Position numbers and translations under genes: made by a program. From positions 49,551,281 to 49,615,280 of the forward strand of contig NC_092644.1 of assembly GCF_039555335.1 (NCBI RefSeq): 64,000 bases of DNA, in the 5' to 3' direction. Below the pieces are notes generated by a model. That model had not been told where the DNA came from, did not search any database, and saw only the letters and a program-made list of their open reading frames with translations. Positions 9,061-19,287 of the stretch are shown in pieces; position 1 is the stretch's first letter; every line of letters begins with the position of its first letter. Source of the stretch: Amphiura filiformis. Its lineage: Eukaryota; Echinodermata; Ophiuroidea; Amphilepidida; Amphiuridae.

Positions 9061-11907
9061 GTAAGTTGCTATACCAAGCTGTCAGATTTTCAAATTTTTG
9101 TATTGATTTCGTTGATGGTCACGGTATGTAAAGAACTAAGAGATGGTGCAAAAATAGCCCTGAGTCAATATTACACCATGTTTGCAAAGAAAATTAAATA
9201 TAAAAAATCTCACAATGACTTCAAATTGCTATTAAAATGCCATTATAAGGGATTCTGGCGGCTATTTTGAAAAAAGGAGCCCTCACCGCTTGACCCAGTG
9301 TTGACATTTTTGCAGACAACCTGATTCCAATTTCCATATGGGTAAGGTTAACAAAACAAAAAGTTGTCTCCCAGAGGGGGAGGGTTTCGGTTTGTATCCC
9401 AGGGCCTAAATATCATGGTATAAAATATATAAATTGCAACAAAGTTTATTTTTGTTTCCTTTTCTAGTGTGTAACCGCTCATGCTGAAAGCTTTGCCAAG
9501 GAAACCAAACGCAAATGTTCATTTACCTCATGTGACAAAGAAATCGATGAATCCAAGTTACGCATGTGCTATATAGAGTTGGATGCGCTATTTCCTGAAG
9601 TACATCCGTCTTCTTCAGTTACCATACCTGACGCTGCCCATCTTATTATTAAACGATTAGATGGAGTGACTATTAACATCCCATACCAACATGCCTTGTT
9701 GACTGTACATCAAGTGAAATGTGAAATTGAAAAGCAAATGAAACTAGACATCAAGAAGCAGTGCCTGGTTTTCAAAGGGCAAGAAATAAAGGTCAGTTTA
9801 AAATTATAGTAAATGCAACATGTACACGCAGATTAAGATCATTTCAGGAAGTTGAAGTGTCTTTTTTCCCACTTGGTGTTTGCGACAAGTTTGCAGTATA
9901 ATGTTGGTGTCAGTGGAACGCGGAAAATACCAATATACAGCGTAATTTACAGCGATATAGAGGCAACTCCGACAGTATTCACGCCGTATTCGATTCCAAA
10001 TTCGGCACCCTAAGTTTGGTTTTAACTTCGTTGAGACTGCTGTTTTCTTCAAAAATACCAAATGACAATTTGAATGACTTATCCTTCACTTTTAGGCAAT
10101 TTATAAACAATTTTTTTTCACTTGCGCTGGGATCACTGAATGGTTCTTTAAGTAATCGAGAGAGTAGCTGGGGCATTACAATAATCTATGAAGTAATGAA
10201 AATCTTTTAAAATTTTGTAAAATCAGCGAGTACACACGATTTTGCGTTTGTCTACTGAACTAAACATCTCAAAAAAGTAACTAACCCCCTTAAATAATAG
10301 CCATTATTTTAAAAGGGGCTATATGTATTACAAATCTGTAAAATGCGTTGGATGCAGAATTTATTTCTGCGCATTTTGACACCTCATTTGATACGATAGC
10401 CCAGAAAACAATAAAACACCGGTCAATTTAATGTAGTGAGGTCCAGATTTGACAGTTGCACTTACATACAAATTATTACAAAACAAAAACACTCAGGTAT
10501 CTTACACGATTTCGATCCATTACACTGAATGCAAAATCAATAGAATTTACTGCAACTTTCAAATTTTGGGCTACACTGATTTAAATGTACGCTGTGACGT
10601 CAATATTTAGTCAATTGCTACAAATGAGGTGTCAAAAAGTGCAGAAATAAATTCTGCTTCCAACGCATTTTACAGATCTGTAATACAATCACCCGTTTTT
10701 GAATAATGGTCATTATTTAAGGGGGGTTAGTTACTTTTTTTGAGATGTTTATATTCCCATCATCATGATAATAAGCAGTTCTACTCAAACAAAATTTATA
10801 TGACGTCATAAAATTAATATGCACATGGAACTACGATATCCATGGTTAAAACCATACGTAACACGTCATGAAATATATTTGCATATCACTCTCGGCCCTG
10901 GAGGATACTGTGAACATCAGTTTCCAGCGCAACATGAAATTAAACATAACCGGCAAATACTAGTTATTACTACGGGGAATTCCGGCTCTAAGTGCGTTAC
11001 AGATGATTTTAAAACTACCCCTTTTCGTGAAAAGCAGCGTTTTTTGCCTCCTTAACGCGTCACGCGCGTGACGTGCTCAACAAAAAAAAACATTTTAACG
11101 CGTTTTGAGTGCCCCTCCCCCAGCCGAAAGTAGTGATATCATGACGACGTGTTTTACAATGATCGTCCACAACTTGATACTTTTGCCGGGTAGAGCCTAC
11201 AACCATGTGAATGTGCCGACAACAATATGTGTCCTGAATGCACTTTCTATACCATGCATAAATCAAACCATATTTTATTCATTTTGTTTCCTTTCCAGGA
11301 TTCTCTTCAAGGTAAACCAAACATTCTCTCCGAGTGTGGCGTACGACCTGGTGATACTATATTTCTGATGATCCTCCTTTACGCAATACCACCAAATCTT
11401 ACCAAAGTCGTATTTGAACTTTTCTTCGGATGGCCTGATGCTGGAAAAGACTATCTTGATGCCAGTGCTTTGATCTTCAGTAACAAAGAGTACCAAGGCG
11501 TTGCCGATTACAAGAGTCTCGGGTTTGCTGGTAAAGCAGTGTATCATTCCGGTGATCGACAAGATAGAGTCCGAAAAGAAGGAAAACATCGCATAAAGGT
11601 GGATTTATCGATACTTCCAGAAGAAATCACGCATATCTTCTTTACACTGAGTTCGTACAAATCACCAGATATATCTCATTTTAAAAAACCTACTTTGCGC
11701 TTCTTTGACGAATCAAAACCCGACAAAATGCTTTGTCCTGATCAGATCAAAAAGGCCGGAAAGAGTCAAGCAATTGTGATGTGTAGTTTAACCAAGATGT
11801 TTGACCAGTGGTATGTTCACGACAATGGAGCGACATCAAAGGGAAACGTGAAAGATTACGAACCATTAAAGACTACCATAATTGCAATTATGGATAGCAC
11901 CGTGTAA
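8962..11907 (+). CDS. RING-like + ubiquitin-like + TerD domain fusion protein (343 aa, 3 exons)
   Basis: Exons 8962-9060, 9468-9791 and 11299-11907 (stop TAA), all joined in phase 0. Donors are AGG|GTAAGT and AAG|GTCAGT; acceptors are TTCTAG and TTCCAG. The start ATG has A at -3 and G at +4. Residues 1-55 hold Cys3, Cys6, Cys24, His26, His30, Cys31, Cys34, Cys50 and Cys55, a RING-like zinc-ligand order. Residues about 92-168 match ubiquitin (IKRLDGVTINI, CLVFKGQEIKDSL, GVRPGDTIFLMI) but have no terminal Gly-Gly, because the chain runs on. Residues about 176-343 are a TerD domain: LTKVVFEL, then DYLDASALIF, VYHSGDR, KVDLSILPEEITHIFFTLSS and LRFFDES follow the bacterial pattern, including the acidic LDAS and HSGD calcium-site segments. 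TerD is best known from bacterial tellurite/stress operons. The RING-UBL half suggests a ubiquitin-pathway role (inference). Domain calls are strong; the function is unknown. Confidence 0.88.
9137..9366. repeat. Dispersed repeat fragment in intron 1 of the TerD gene
   Basis: The block from GTAAAGAACTAAG through CAATATTACACCATG to CATATGGGTAAGG matches, in inverse order, a foldback element at about 30640-32090 (shared landmarks: TTTGCAGACAA, the Ala/Pro-poor ATTGCTATTAAAATGCCAT region, GGCGGC). It is an old insertion in the intron. Confidence 0.6.
9468..9791 (+). CDS. Exon 2 of the RING-UBL-TerD gene (second half of Cys cluster and most of the UBL)
   Basis: 108 codons from CVTAHAESF to FKGQEIK. 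It contains Cys50 and Cys55 of the RING-like cluster, a short linker with Pro and Ser, then ubiquitin beta1-beta2, the long helix (HQVKCEIEKQM) and beta3. The following intron cuts the UBL fold at the same phase (0) as the first intron. Confidence 0.87.
10060..10150. repeat. Fragment of the GGGATCACTGAATGG foldback family
   Basis: The sequence CGCTGGGATCACTGAATGG and the preceding T-tract match the terminal repeat of the long foldback element at 56699-59886. A second diverged fragment of similar extent lies at about 46600-46690. Confidence 0.6.
10263..10749. mobile_element. Inverted-repeat MITE with TA target site, in intron 2 of the TerD gene
   Basis: Left end AACATCTCAAAAAAGTAACT and right end AGTTACTTTTTTTGAGATGTT are inverted copies, with about 170 bp of paired sequence on each side. 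Both ends abut TA (10261-10262, 10750-10751), as expected for Tc1/mariner-derived MITEs. The interior is non-coding. Confidence 0.8.
11299..11907 (+). CDS. Exon 3 of the RING-UBL-TerD gene (end of UBL and the whole TerD domain)
   Basis: 202 codons plus stop. It begins DSLQGKPNILSECGV, completing the ubiquitin fold, and then encodes the entire TerD domain without further introns. That TerD occupies one uninterrupted exon fits a domain gained as a unit, whether by fusion or old transfer. Confidence 0.9.
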   Translation, partial: DSLQGKPNILSECGVRPGDTIFLMILLYAIPPNLTKVVFELFFGWPDAGKDYLDASALIFSNKEYQGVADYKSLGFAGKAVYHSGDRQDRVRKEGKHRIKVDLSILPEEITHIFFTLSSYKSPDISHFKKPTLRFFDESKPDKMLCPDQIKKAGKSQAIVMCSLTKMFDQWYVHDNGATSKGNVKDYEPLKTTIIAIMDSTV

Positions 11908-12084
11908 TGTCACCCTTTTTGACTATGCTTGAATATTGCCATCAGACATCATAATGAATCAGTAAACAAAGTATCTCTACACTTGTAAAGAGACCACATT
12001 TCTAAACAAAGGAATAATTTATGTTCTCGAATGTAAGTTCTTATGTGCTGGTGATAAACAGATAAACACATTCTAAACGTTTAA

Positions 12085-12596
12085 ATTCATTTACAGCACA
12101 ACAAACTCAACTAACCTTAAATGTGTGACCTTTTGATGTGTGACACACATCTTCATTAAAAAAATTCCTATGACGTTGTGTTGGACTTGCCCTTTTGTTG
12201 ACCATTGGTGACTTTTGGTCAAATAAAGGTGTTGTATAACTTTTAGTTGTGGCGATTTTTTCTTCTTAATTTGGATGGTCTCCCTCATTAAACGGGGGTA
12301 CTCTTTATCATCCTTGTCTAAAACCTTTGTGGGTTTGCGGCTGGAGCAGTTGACTTTTAGCTGCTTTTACCTTTCAAGTCTATATTCGAGCTGTTTACTT
12401 GTCTGGCCGAATTAAAATGTGCTCAGGAACCTTGTAAACCAAAACTGATTTTTTTTCTCTGTTGCCGTTTGATCCTTAAGTGAGACCAACGCGTATTGTG
12501 TTTCCTCGGCGTATTGTGTGGTCTGAAGCTTTTACATGTAGCAACACCGTAGGTCTTAAAATAGGCTAGAGTTTCTGAGACAACCACTCCATATTA
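12085..12596 (-). mobile_element. Decayed Penelope-like element fragment, copy 1
   Basis: This segment is a diverged copy of 14936-15470 in the same orientation: shared blocks include CAGCACAAC.AA.TCAACTAACCTT, TTGGTGACTTTTGG and CTAAAACCTTTGTGG. The minus strand shows a broken GIY-YIG-like stretch (FGQTSKQLEYRLER) near 12370-12415, equivalent to YIGQTGRKVGDRLKE in copy 2. It directly follows the TerD gene. Confidence 0.6.
12222..12227 (+). terminator. Candidate polyadenylation signal for the TerD gene
   Basis: AATAAA about 315 bp after the stop codon, lying inside a Penelope-like repeat remnant, so real use is uncertain. Confidence 0.3.
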
Positions 12597-12825
12597 GGGG
12601 CGCACCATTTGATTTCCAGGGGATCATTGGAGTTTTTGAAAAAATAAAATTTGCCCCCTGATCAGGAAAAAAACCCATTCCCCCACCCAACTCTGCATTC
12701 TGCATAAAGATATACATTAAAATTGAAAAAATAAACATTTCGCCTCCGAAGGAAAACAAAACAAACAAACAAAATTCGGCCCATCCAAACTACCATGCTC
12801 CCATGGAAATCAAATGGTACGTCCC
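12597..12825. mobile_element. PIF/Harbinger-type MITE
   Basis: Ends GGGGCGCACCATTTGATTTC and GAAATCAAATGGTACGTCCC are inverted repeats, each flanked by TTA (12594-12596 and 12826-12828). A 3-bp TTA duplication with GGG ends is typical of PIF/Harbinger. It lies at the edge of the Penelope remnant. A one-ended relative starts at about 13190 (GGGACGCACCATTTGATTC). Confidence 0.75.
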
Positions 12826-13189
12826 TTAATCCGACGAGTTACAAGGCGGTGACTACACTTAATCTTCGTTCGCTCAAGAAAGCGTAACCTCGAAAGTCCA
12901 CTAACCACACCGCCCTAAAGGATTTTCTTCAGCATTGTCTTCAAATTATAAAACTCTGATACAGCGGTACCTGGTGTTGCCAGTCCTTTCCTCGCTTTGT
13001 AGCGGAAGATTGTACAATACCGATGGCCATACAAAAATACTCATTTAATAAGGGTAAATATGAACTGTAACAAAACGTTCAGAATCAAAAATTGCATCTC
13101 AAAATATACCAATTTATTGTGAAAATCTCTATGGTGTTACGAGTCATTGATGGAATATACACACATAATCTCGCTTAGGGTCAAGTTTT

Positions 13190-13440
13190 TAGGGACGCAC
13201 CATTTGATTCTCAGGGGGGCATGGGAGTTTGGGTCAAATGGAATTTTTTTCGCCATACATTTCCCCAGACCAGGTACATTTCCACAAATTAGGTGCACCT
13301 CCACCGACTGTCTGAAAAACTGGGGGGGGTGTAAATCTCCCCCGACTATATGCATTTCCCAAGACTGGTTCCGCTTTCCCCCGAATGAATGACGAAAGTG
13401 GGGGAGTTGGTCACCCCCTTTACGCATGCTAATGACACGA
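13190..13440. mobile_element. Partial PIF/Harbinger-type MITE relative
   Basis: Left end TTTAGGGACGCACCATTTG matches the MITE at 12597-12825. The interior is G- and C-tract rich (about 13320-13420). No matching right end was found, so it is truncated or diverged. Confidence 0.45.
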
Positions 13441-14220
13441 CCCCACTCTTGACGAGAAGCAGACGACTTACCCTGGATATGAACAGTTTTAGGTGTGGTT
13501 AATAAAAAAATACAAATGACGTTGTTTGACAAACTCCAATACCAAGTTTATTGATTGCTACATTACATTATGGTTGATCCTGTTGAAGGCCTTAGTGAAC
13601 TCGACAGGACACAAAGAGGCATTTCAAATTATCAAATTTAAAGTACATTTCAAAATTTAAAACTATTTTTAAATAATACTTGCATATAAGGTTCTGCATA
13701 TTCATTTTTTTAAAGCCTTCCCTCTCGTGTTAATTTGCTCCCTTTGTACTTGTACTATAAAAGTTTTTTAAAAAGCAAAAAAGACAAGTTTGTTTCTTAC
13801 AGGTCGGCACATTTCGTTGGTTGAGAGCATATTTGGGTATTTTGATGTTGTTGTTGAGATATTCAGAAAAGATTGTATGTTTAAGCAAAACAATAATGAA
13901 AAAATTTACTTGAAAATTGTTTTTGTTACATATTATTTACAAGCTATATGATATCAATAAAATCCTACAAAAATGAATTGATAATTTCCCTAAAAGTGTT
14001 CATATCTAACCTACTCTGCTCAGATTAATGAATTTTTGTAATTTAGGCACATGTTATCATAAATTCTGTCTGTAAAAATAACATAAAAACATAAAACTGT
14101 GTTTTGCATTTTAGGTTTTCACTCCACCTACAGGAAACAATATGCGCATTAATAAAGGGCCCTATGACCATTATTTTCTCCCGAGGATAAAATATATCCC
14201 AATGCTTGCATATATAAGTT
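13441..14220. other. AT-rich spacer, nothing recognised
   Basis: Low-complexity AT-rich DNA without splice-bounded coding sequence or clear repeats, leading into the minisatellite. Confidence 0.4.
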
Positions 14221-14232
14221 CTGTATAATTAT

Positions 14233-14643
14233 CTATACTTGCATATAAGTTCTGTATATCTATACTTGCATATAAATTCTGTATATCTATACTTGCATAT
14301 AAGTTCTGTATATCTATACTTGCATATAAGTTCTGTATATCTATACTTGCATATAAGTTCTGTATATCTATACTTGCATATAAGTTCTGTATATCTATAC
14401 TTGCATATAAGTTCTGTATATCTATACTTGCATATAAGTTCTGTATATCTATACTTGCATATAAGTTCTGTATATCTATACTTGCATATAAGTTCTGTAT
14501 ATCTATACTTGCATATAAGTTCTGTATATCTATACTTGCATATAAGTTCTGTATATCTATACTTGCATATAAGTTCTGTATATCTATACTTGCATATAAG
14601 TTCTGTATATCTATACTTGCATATAAGTTCTGTATATCTATCA
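14233..14643. repeat. 27-bp minisatellite, about 15 near-identical copies
   Basis: Unit ATATCTATACTTGCATATAA plus GTTCTGT (27 bp) repeated about 15 times with almost no variation; edge units are degenerate. Because 27 is a multiple of three and the unit lacks stops, it is open on both strands as 9-residue repeats (DIQNLYASI on minus, YLYLHISSV on plus). This is a property of the unit and not evidence of a gene. Confidence 0.95.
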
Positions 14644-14935
14644 TGTATAGAGGCCTACCCATGCTAATTGTTCCTTATGTACTTAATTGCACATGTCACT
14701 TTTAAATATAATCTTAATGTACTTAACTGTATATGTTACTTTTGAATGCATTGCTAATTCAAATTCAGTTATTATGCATATGTACATTTTAAAGCTTTTG
14801 CCCTAACCTTTTATAGTGCTTATAAAATTATGTGAATATCACAACTCATTACAGTAAATACGTTTCCAAGTTTTGAAAACAATTGTTTTACATGAAGTAC
14901 TAGTGATGAACAATCTCTTAAAGTTTAAAGTGACT

Positions 14936-15790
14936 TTCAGCACAACGAATTCAACTAACCTTGAATCTTTATCAGAAGAAGTCCTATGATTTTGTTATGG
15001 ACTTGCCTTTTGTTTGCCCTTGGTGACTTTTGGAGGAATGAGGGCGTTGTATAAGGTTCGCAATTGCAGTCCATGATCGCGATTTAGTTCTGGCGATTTT
15101 TTCTTGATATGAACTATAAAACTAAATTCTATTAATCATCCTTGCTTAAAACCTTTGTGGATTCCCATTCTATGTTGTGGCGAGATTATGTTTTATACTC
15201 TGCAACAGCAGAGAGTTTGCGACTGGGGGCATTTGACTTTTGCTCCTTCAGTCTATCACCGACTTTTCTACCTGTCTGGCCGATGTACGGACTTCGGGAC
15301 GGACTTGTACACTCGCCACAGGGGATCTCATAATCCACGCCTGATTATTGAGGCTCATTAGGTGAGAATAACAGACTCAGTTTCCGCAGCGTATTGTGGG
15401 GTCTGAAGCTTGTAGCAACACCATAGGATTTAAAAATGTGTTGGGAGTTTCTGCGACAATCCCTCTATATACGAGGTCGAGGGAAGTTGGCGATTTCTTA
15501 CCCTCTACATGGTTGGCGTTTCTAGTAGGAGGGTCAGGAATGTTCTTATGCTTGTCCTTGGCTTTGGCTAGACTGAAAGTCTAATTGTGATATCCGCAAT
15601 GTCCTAAAGCAGACTTATACTCAACTTCCTTCCTCTGGGTCTGTCACCGCGATTTCAGGTCTTTGAAATAATGTCCCGATAACATTTAGTTTGTGAGCGA
15701 TTGGATGGTGTGACTGTTGCAGAGCATAAAACAGAATCTCGCCTAACACTGACTGGGAATCCACAAAGGTTTTAGTTAAGGATGTTGAAA
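14936..15790 (-). mobile_element. Penelope-like element remnant with GIY-YIG endonuclease fragment
   Basis: Minus-strand frame at about 15213-15328 reads IPCGECTSPSRSPYIGQTGR and continues KVGDRLKEQKSNA, the hallmark C-terminal GIY-YIG region of Penelope-like retroelements (IPC..C...YIG.TGR....R..EH). Flanking frames are broken. About 72 bp at 15137-15208 recur inverted at 15718-15790 (ATCCTTGCTTAAAACC... versus its complement), so the fragment is bracketed by an inverted repeat, an arrangement known from Penelope insertions. Confidence 0.75.
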
Positions 15791-16130
15791 CGTTTAAAAA
15801 TTCTTTTACAACTTATACTTGTATACGTAGTTTTAAATATCTATAACCATCAAGTACAATGATGTTCTTCAAACGTTTATTTAAAACGTTTTAATAACAT
15901 TTAAATGTCGGGTTATACATGTATAAAGATTATGAATACGTTTTTAGAAGGTTCTTGTAAAATATTTTAGGCAAATTTTCGTTGCAAAATATGTTAAATA
16001 ACATTATAAGTTAACTAACATTTTGTTAGAATGTTTTGCATCACGTTTCAAAAATGTTTTATTAATATTATTAAAACGTTTTCATACCCTTTGTTTAACC
16101 CAACATTTAAACCTTTTCCCTAAAACGCTA
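15791..16130. repeat. AACGTTT-rich dispersed repeat, copy 1
   Basis: Repeated short blocks such as AACGTTT, AATGTCGGGTTAT and AACATTTTG. The same blocks, in both orientations, make up 28605-29265. The family is not identified. Confidence 0.6.
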
Positions 16131-17045
16131 TGTGTTCCCATATCAAAATATAATAGGTATCGGGATAGTATCTGATACTAATACCGGAATAGTACCCGCT
16201 ACCTAGTGGGATATTAGTATCGGTATAGTATCCGGATATGTTTCACATGCAAATTTTTTGTCCATATATGGACATATAGTATCGGGATAGTATCCGATAC
16301 TGTTACTGGGAGACACTGATAAATAGTATCTCATAGAGTAAAGTTACCACAGGACCCAAAAAAATTGCAACAGAAGGATTTTTGGTATTTTCTTGCAGTA
16401 TAAGGTCTAATAAATAACATATCAAAAGTTTACAAAAATTCAACTTGGGCGAGGGGTCCAACTGTGACGTAATCAAAATGGCCGCCAAAAGCTGGAAAAT
16501 ACCCATTAATCAACTAATTGTATCCATTGTTCACTCGTTATTGTGGGTTCCACTGGTAACAACCTTGTTCAGAAGTACATTACTAGATGTAGTAATGAAT
16601 CTTTAAATTGTGGTATTCAGATGGAGCAATTTGACAGCCATAATTAATTTCAAAATGGCTGCCATTTTGGTATTTTGGCTTATGAAGTGAAATCATACAC
16701 GTAATTGTAAGGCAAAACTTAAGGCGTTAGATTTTCTAAAATAGCCAATATCCTTTGCACATATATTCCCATTCAAATTTATATAGAGGTAGGCATACAA
16801 ACCAAATTGGCAGCAAGAGTGAATTTCAAAATGGCCGCCATTTTGGTATGTTGGCTTATTGAGTTAAATTATGCACGTATTGTAACTTGAAACTTAAAGC
16901 GACAGAAATTCTGAAATAACCAACATTAATATTATACTTTAAGTAGGCATATGTACCAATTTGGGAGCCATATTTACCACGATGCGATTCCTTTGTTTGC
17001 AGTAGTATTCATCGACCACATTGTATGTATGTTGGAATTAGTTGT

Positions 17046-17071
17046 CATCATCATCATCATCATCATCATCC

Positions 17072-17147
<76 letters not shown>

Positions 17148-17165
17148 CATCATTATCATCATCAT
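17046..17165. repeat. (ATC)n microsatellite
   Basis: About 120 bp of TCA/ATC repeats with few interruptions, inside the 16.2-21.0 kb transposon. It yields poly-Ile, poly-His and poly-Met frames that are not genes. Confidence 0.97.
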
Positions 17166-17359
17166 CTCAGAAAAGTTCTTGATCCATATTCTTACATATA
17201 TAGCCTATGTGTCCACATACTTCAGTGTAATTGGGTCCATTCTTTCTGCAGCTACATTTCTTTGTGATGCATCCTGTAGAACAATTGCATGGAGTCATCT
17301 TCAGCAATGATTCTCGTGCTGGAATTCTTTCTAACATGAATGGAACAAATGTGTCACCT

Positions 17360-18290
17360 TAAACGATCCATCCCCAGTCAGATATAGATGTACGTTCTCC
17401 AAGAGTTAAGCATTGCAGCAGAGGCTGTGGGTGGAAGTCTTTCAGGTTTAACAAAGTTCTCTGCTGGGCAAACTTTTTTGGAAAGAAACCTGCAGCATAA
17501 GGATTCCAAAGACTCTGATTGCTGACCATTAAACAAGGACACCGTTGCTTTGCAGCCTTCACTTTCTATATATTCTTGATCCATACAGGATCACCATTGA
17601 TAATGTTGTGCACTACAGACTTCATGCCTACCCCAAATATTCTTGAAGTAGTGTTGTAACCTGAAAACGCATGGGCAAACAACACATCCGAACAAATGTC
17701 ATCACTGAGTAAGCGCTTCGGAACATATGCATATCCTTCAGCGTGGATCACATGGCATCCTTTCTGTTGCATACGCACCCCAGTTAGTTTAATGAGTGTC
17801 TGTTTGTTCAGATCATTTTTTTTGCCAGCAAATTGCCAGCATCTGATATGTCTACCTTATTTGCAACCCGACTCTTTGCAGCGCTGATTCGTGTTATCCT
17901 TTGTGTTTTGTCCACCAGTGTATCTCTCAAAGACAACCGTGGCCTTGCCATAGTGATCAAAATTAATGTGAAAGATGTATTAATTATATCAGCAAGGGAA
18001 CTATAGGTGCTTCCTTCTGTCCACTTCAAGCGATGCAGAAGAGAATCTCCATCAAGAACATAGTGATCAGTCCTTAGAACTACCTCAGGGCCATCAGCCT
18101 CTGATGAGGACACATGATCCTGTATGACTTGTAGTAGTGGTGCTTTATCTGGAAACCAGAAACTTTTGAAACAACAGAGCTGGATCAATGGTTTGGTCAT
18201 CAGTGACCTTGACAGTCCGTGCAGATGCAAGGGTCTTGACTCTAGCCTTCCGTTTGTAGCTATATGAAAAGTCAGCATGTCCTTCCATTT
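17360..18290 (-). pseudogene. Decayed transposon gene, inverted copy
   Basis: Minus-strand fragments GCHVIHAEG, LLSDDICSDVLFAHAFSGYN and CKATVSLFNGQQSESLES match the plus-strand copy at 18480-19290, in which the Tyr-Asn pair is Cys-Asp. The frames are broken. It is the mirror half of the same element-encoded protein. Confidence 0.7.
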
Positions 18291-18479
18291 TGTTTACCTA
18301 CTTTGAACTGGTTTTGCATGTGACTCACTTATCAGAGGGTGATGCCCCTGAGACAGTTCCAAGGACTGAGTGATCACTATGTTCTTGATGGAGTTCTCTT
18401 CTGATAATTATGCATCTTTCACATTTGATCACTATGGCAAGGCCACGGTTGTCTTTGATTGATACATTGGGGACTGTAT

Positions 18480-19287
18480 GGAACAGAAAGGATGTCATCT
18501 GATCCACGCTGATGGAGATGCCGATATTGATACAGTGAAAGCAACAGTCGCAATGGCATCATTTAAGTTAACAACCCTAATTGGAGAAGACACATCTGTT
18601 GGTATTACTTCTTCATTATGCAGAAAAGGACTGTAAGGACTTGTACTTTCGGTCTGACAATGATAAACTATATGTATATGATATCAAGGTTCCGAACCGC
18701 TTACTCAGTTATGACATATGTTCGGATTTGTTGTTGGCCCATGCGTTTTCAGGTTGTGACACTACTTCAAGAATATTTGTGGTAGGCAAGTCTGTATTTA
18801 ACAAAACCATCAATGGTCATCCTGTATTACAAGTTTGTTCCAAGGCATTTCGCACTCCCAATATGGATCAAGAATATGTATTAAGTGAAGGCTGCAAAGC
18901 AATGGTGTCCCTGTTTAATGGTCAGCAATCAGAGTCTTTGGAATCCTTACGCTGCCGGTTTCTTTTCAACAAAAAAAATGCACAGCAAAGAGCTTCGTTT
19001 AACCTGAAAGACTTCCACCCACAACCTCTGCTGCCAAGCATCACTCCAGGAATATGTATCTATAGGTCATGCAGTGGATGTGTAAAAGTGATGGTATGCA
19101 TCCAATTGACTGGGGATGGATTCTTCAAGGTGACAAATTTGTTCCATTCATGATGAAAAGAAGTCCAGCGCCAGAATCATTACTGAAGATGATTCGATGC
19201 AATTGTTCTACAGAATGCATCACAATGAAATGTAGCTGCAGAAAGAATGGACTCAATTGCACTGGAGCATGTGCACACATAGGCTAA
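18480..19287 (+). pseudogene. Decayed transposon gene: PIN-like nuclease motif and Cys-rich (CXC-like) tail
   Basis: The frame from about 18489 reads GCHLIHADGDADIDTVKATV, then LTTLIGEDT, and is then shifted near 18597 into LLVLLLHYAEKDCKDL and LLAHAFSGCDTTSRIF. The HADGDAD and GEDT(D)LLVLL acidic motifs resemble PIN/FEN-type nuclease sites. After a further shift near 19060-19170 the tail IRCNCSTECITMKCSCRKNG is a Cys-rich tesmin/CXC-like segment. Proteins with GCDTTSR motifs are common as uncharacterised multi-copy genes in marine invertebrates. Here the repeat context and frameshifts mark it as a dead transposon gene. Confidence 0.6.

Noticed and set aside
14171..14667. Long repetitive open frames of 163 and 142 codons
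   Set aside because: They are the 27-bp minisatellite read on its two strands; no start context, splice sites or composition of a real gene.
15690..15725. Short match of GATTGGATGGTGTGACTGTT to the KRLDGVTI codons of the UBL exon
   Set aside because: Only about 22 bp and no similarity on either side; more likely chance than a processed pseudogene.
16951..17310. Poly-Ile, poly-His and poly-Met open frames
   Set aside because: Translation of the (ATC)n microsatellite.
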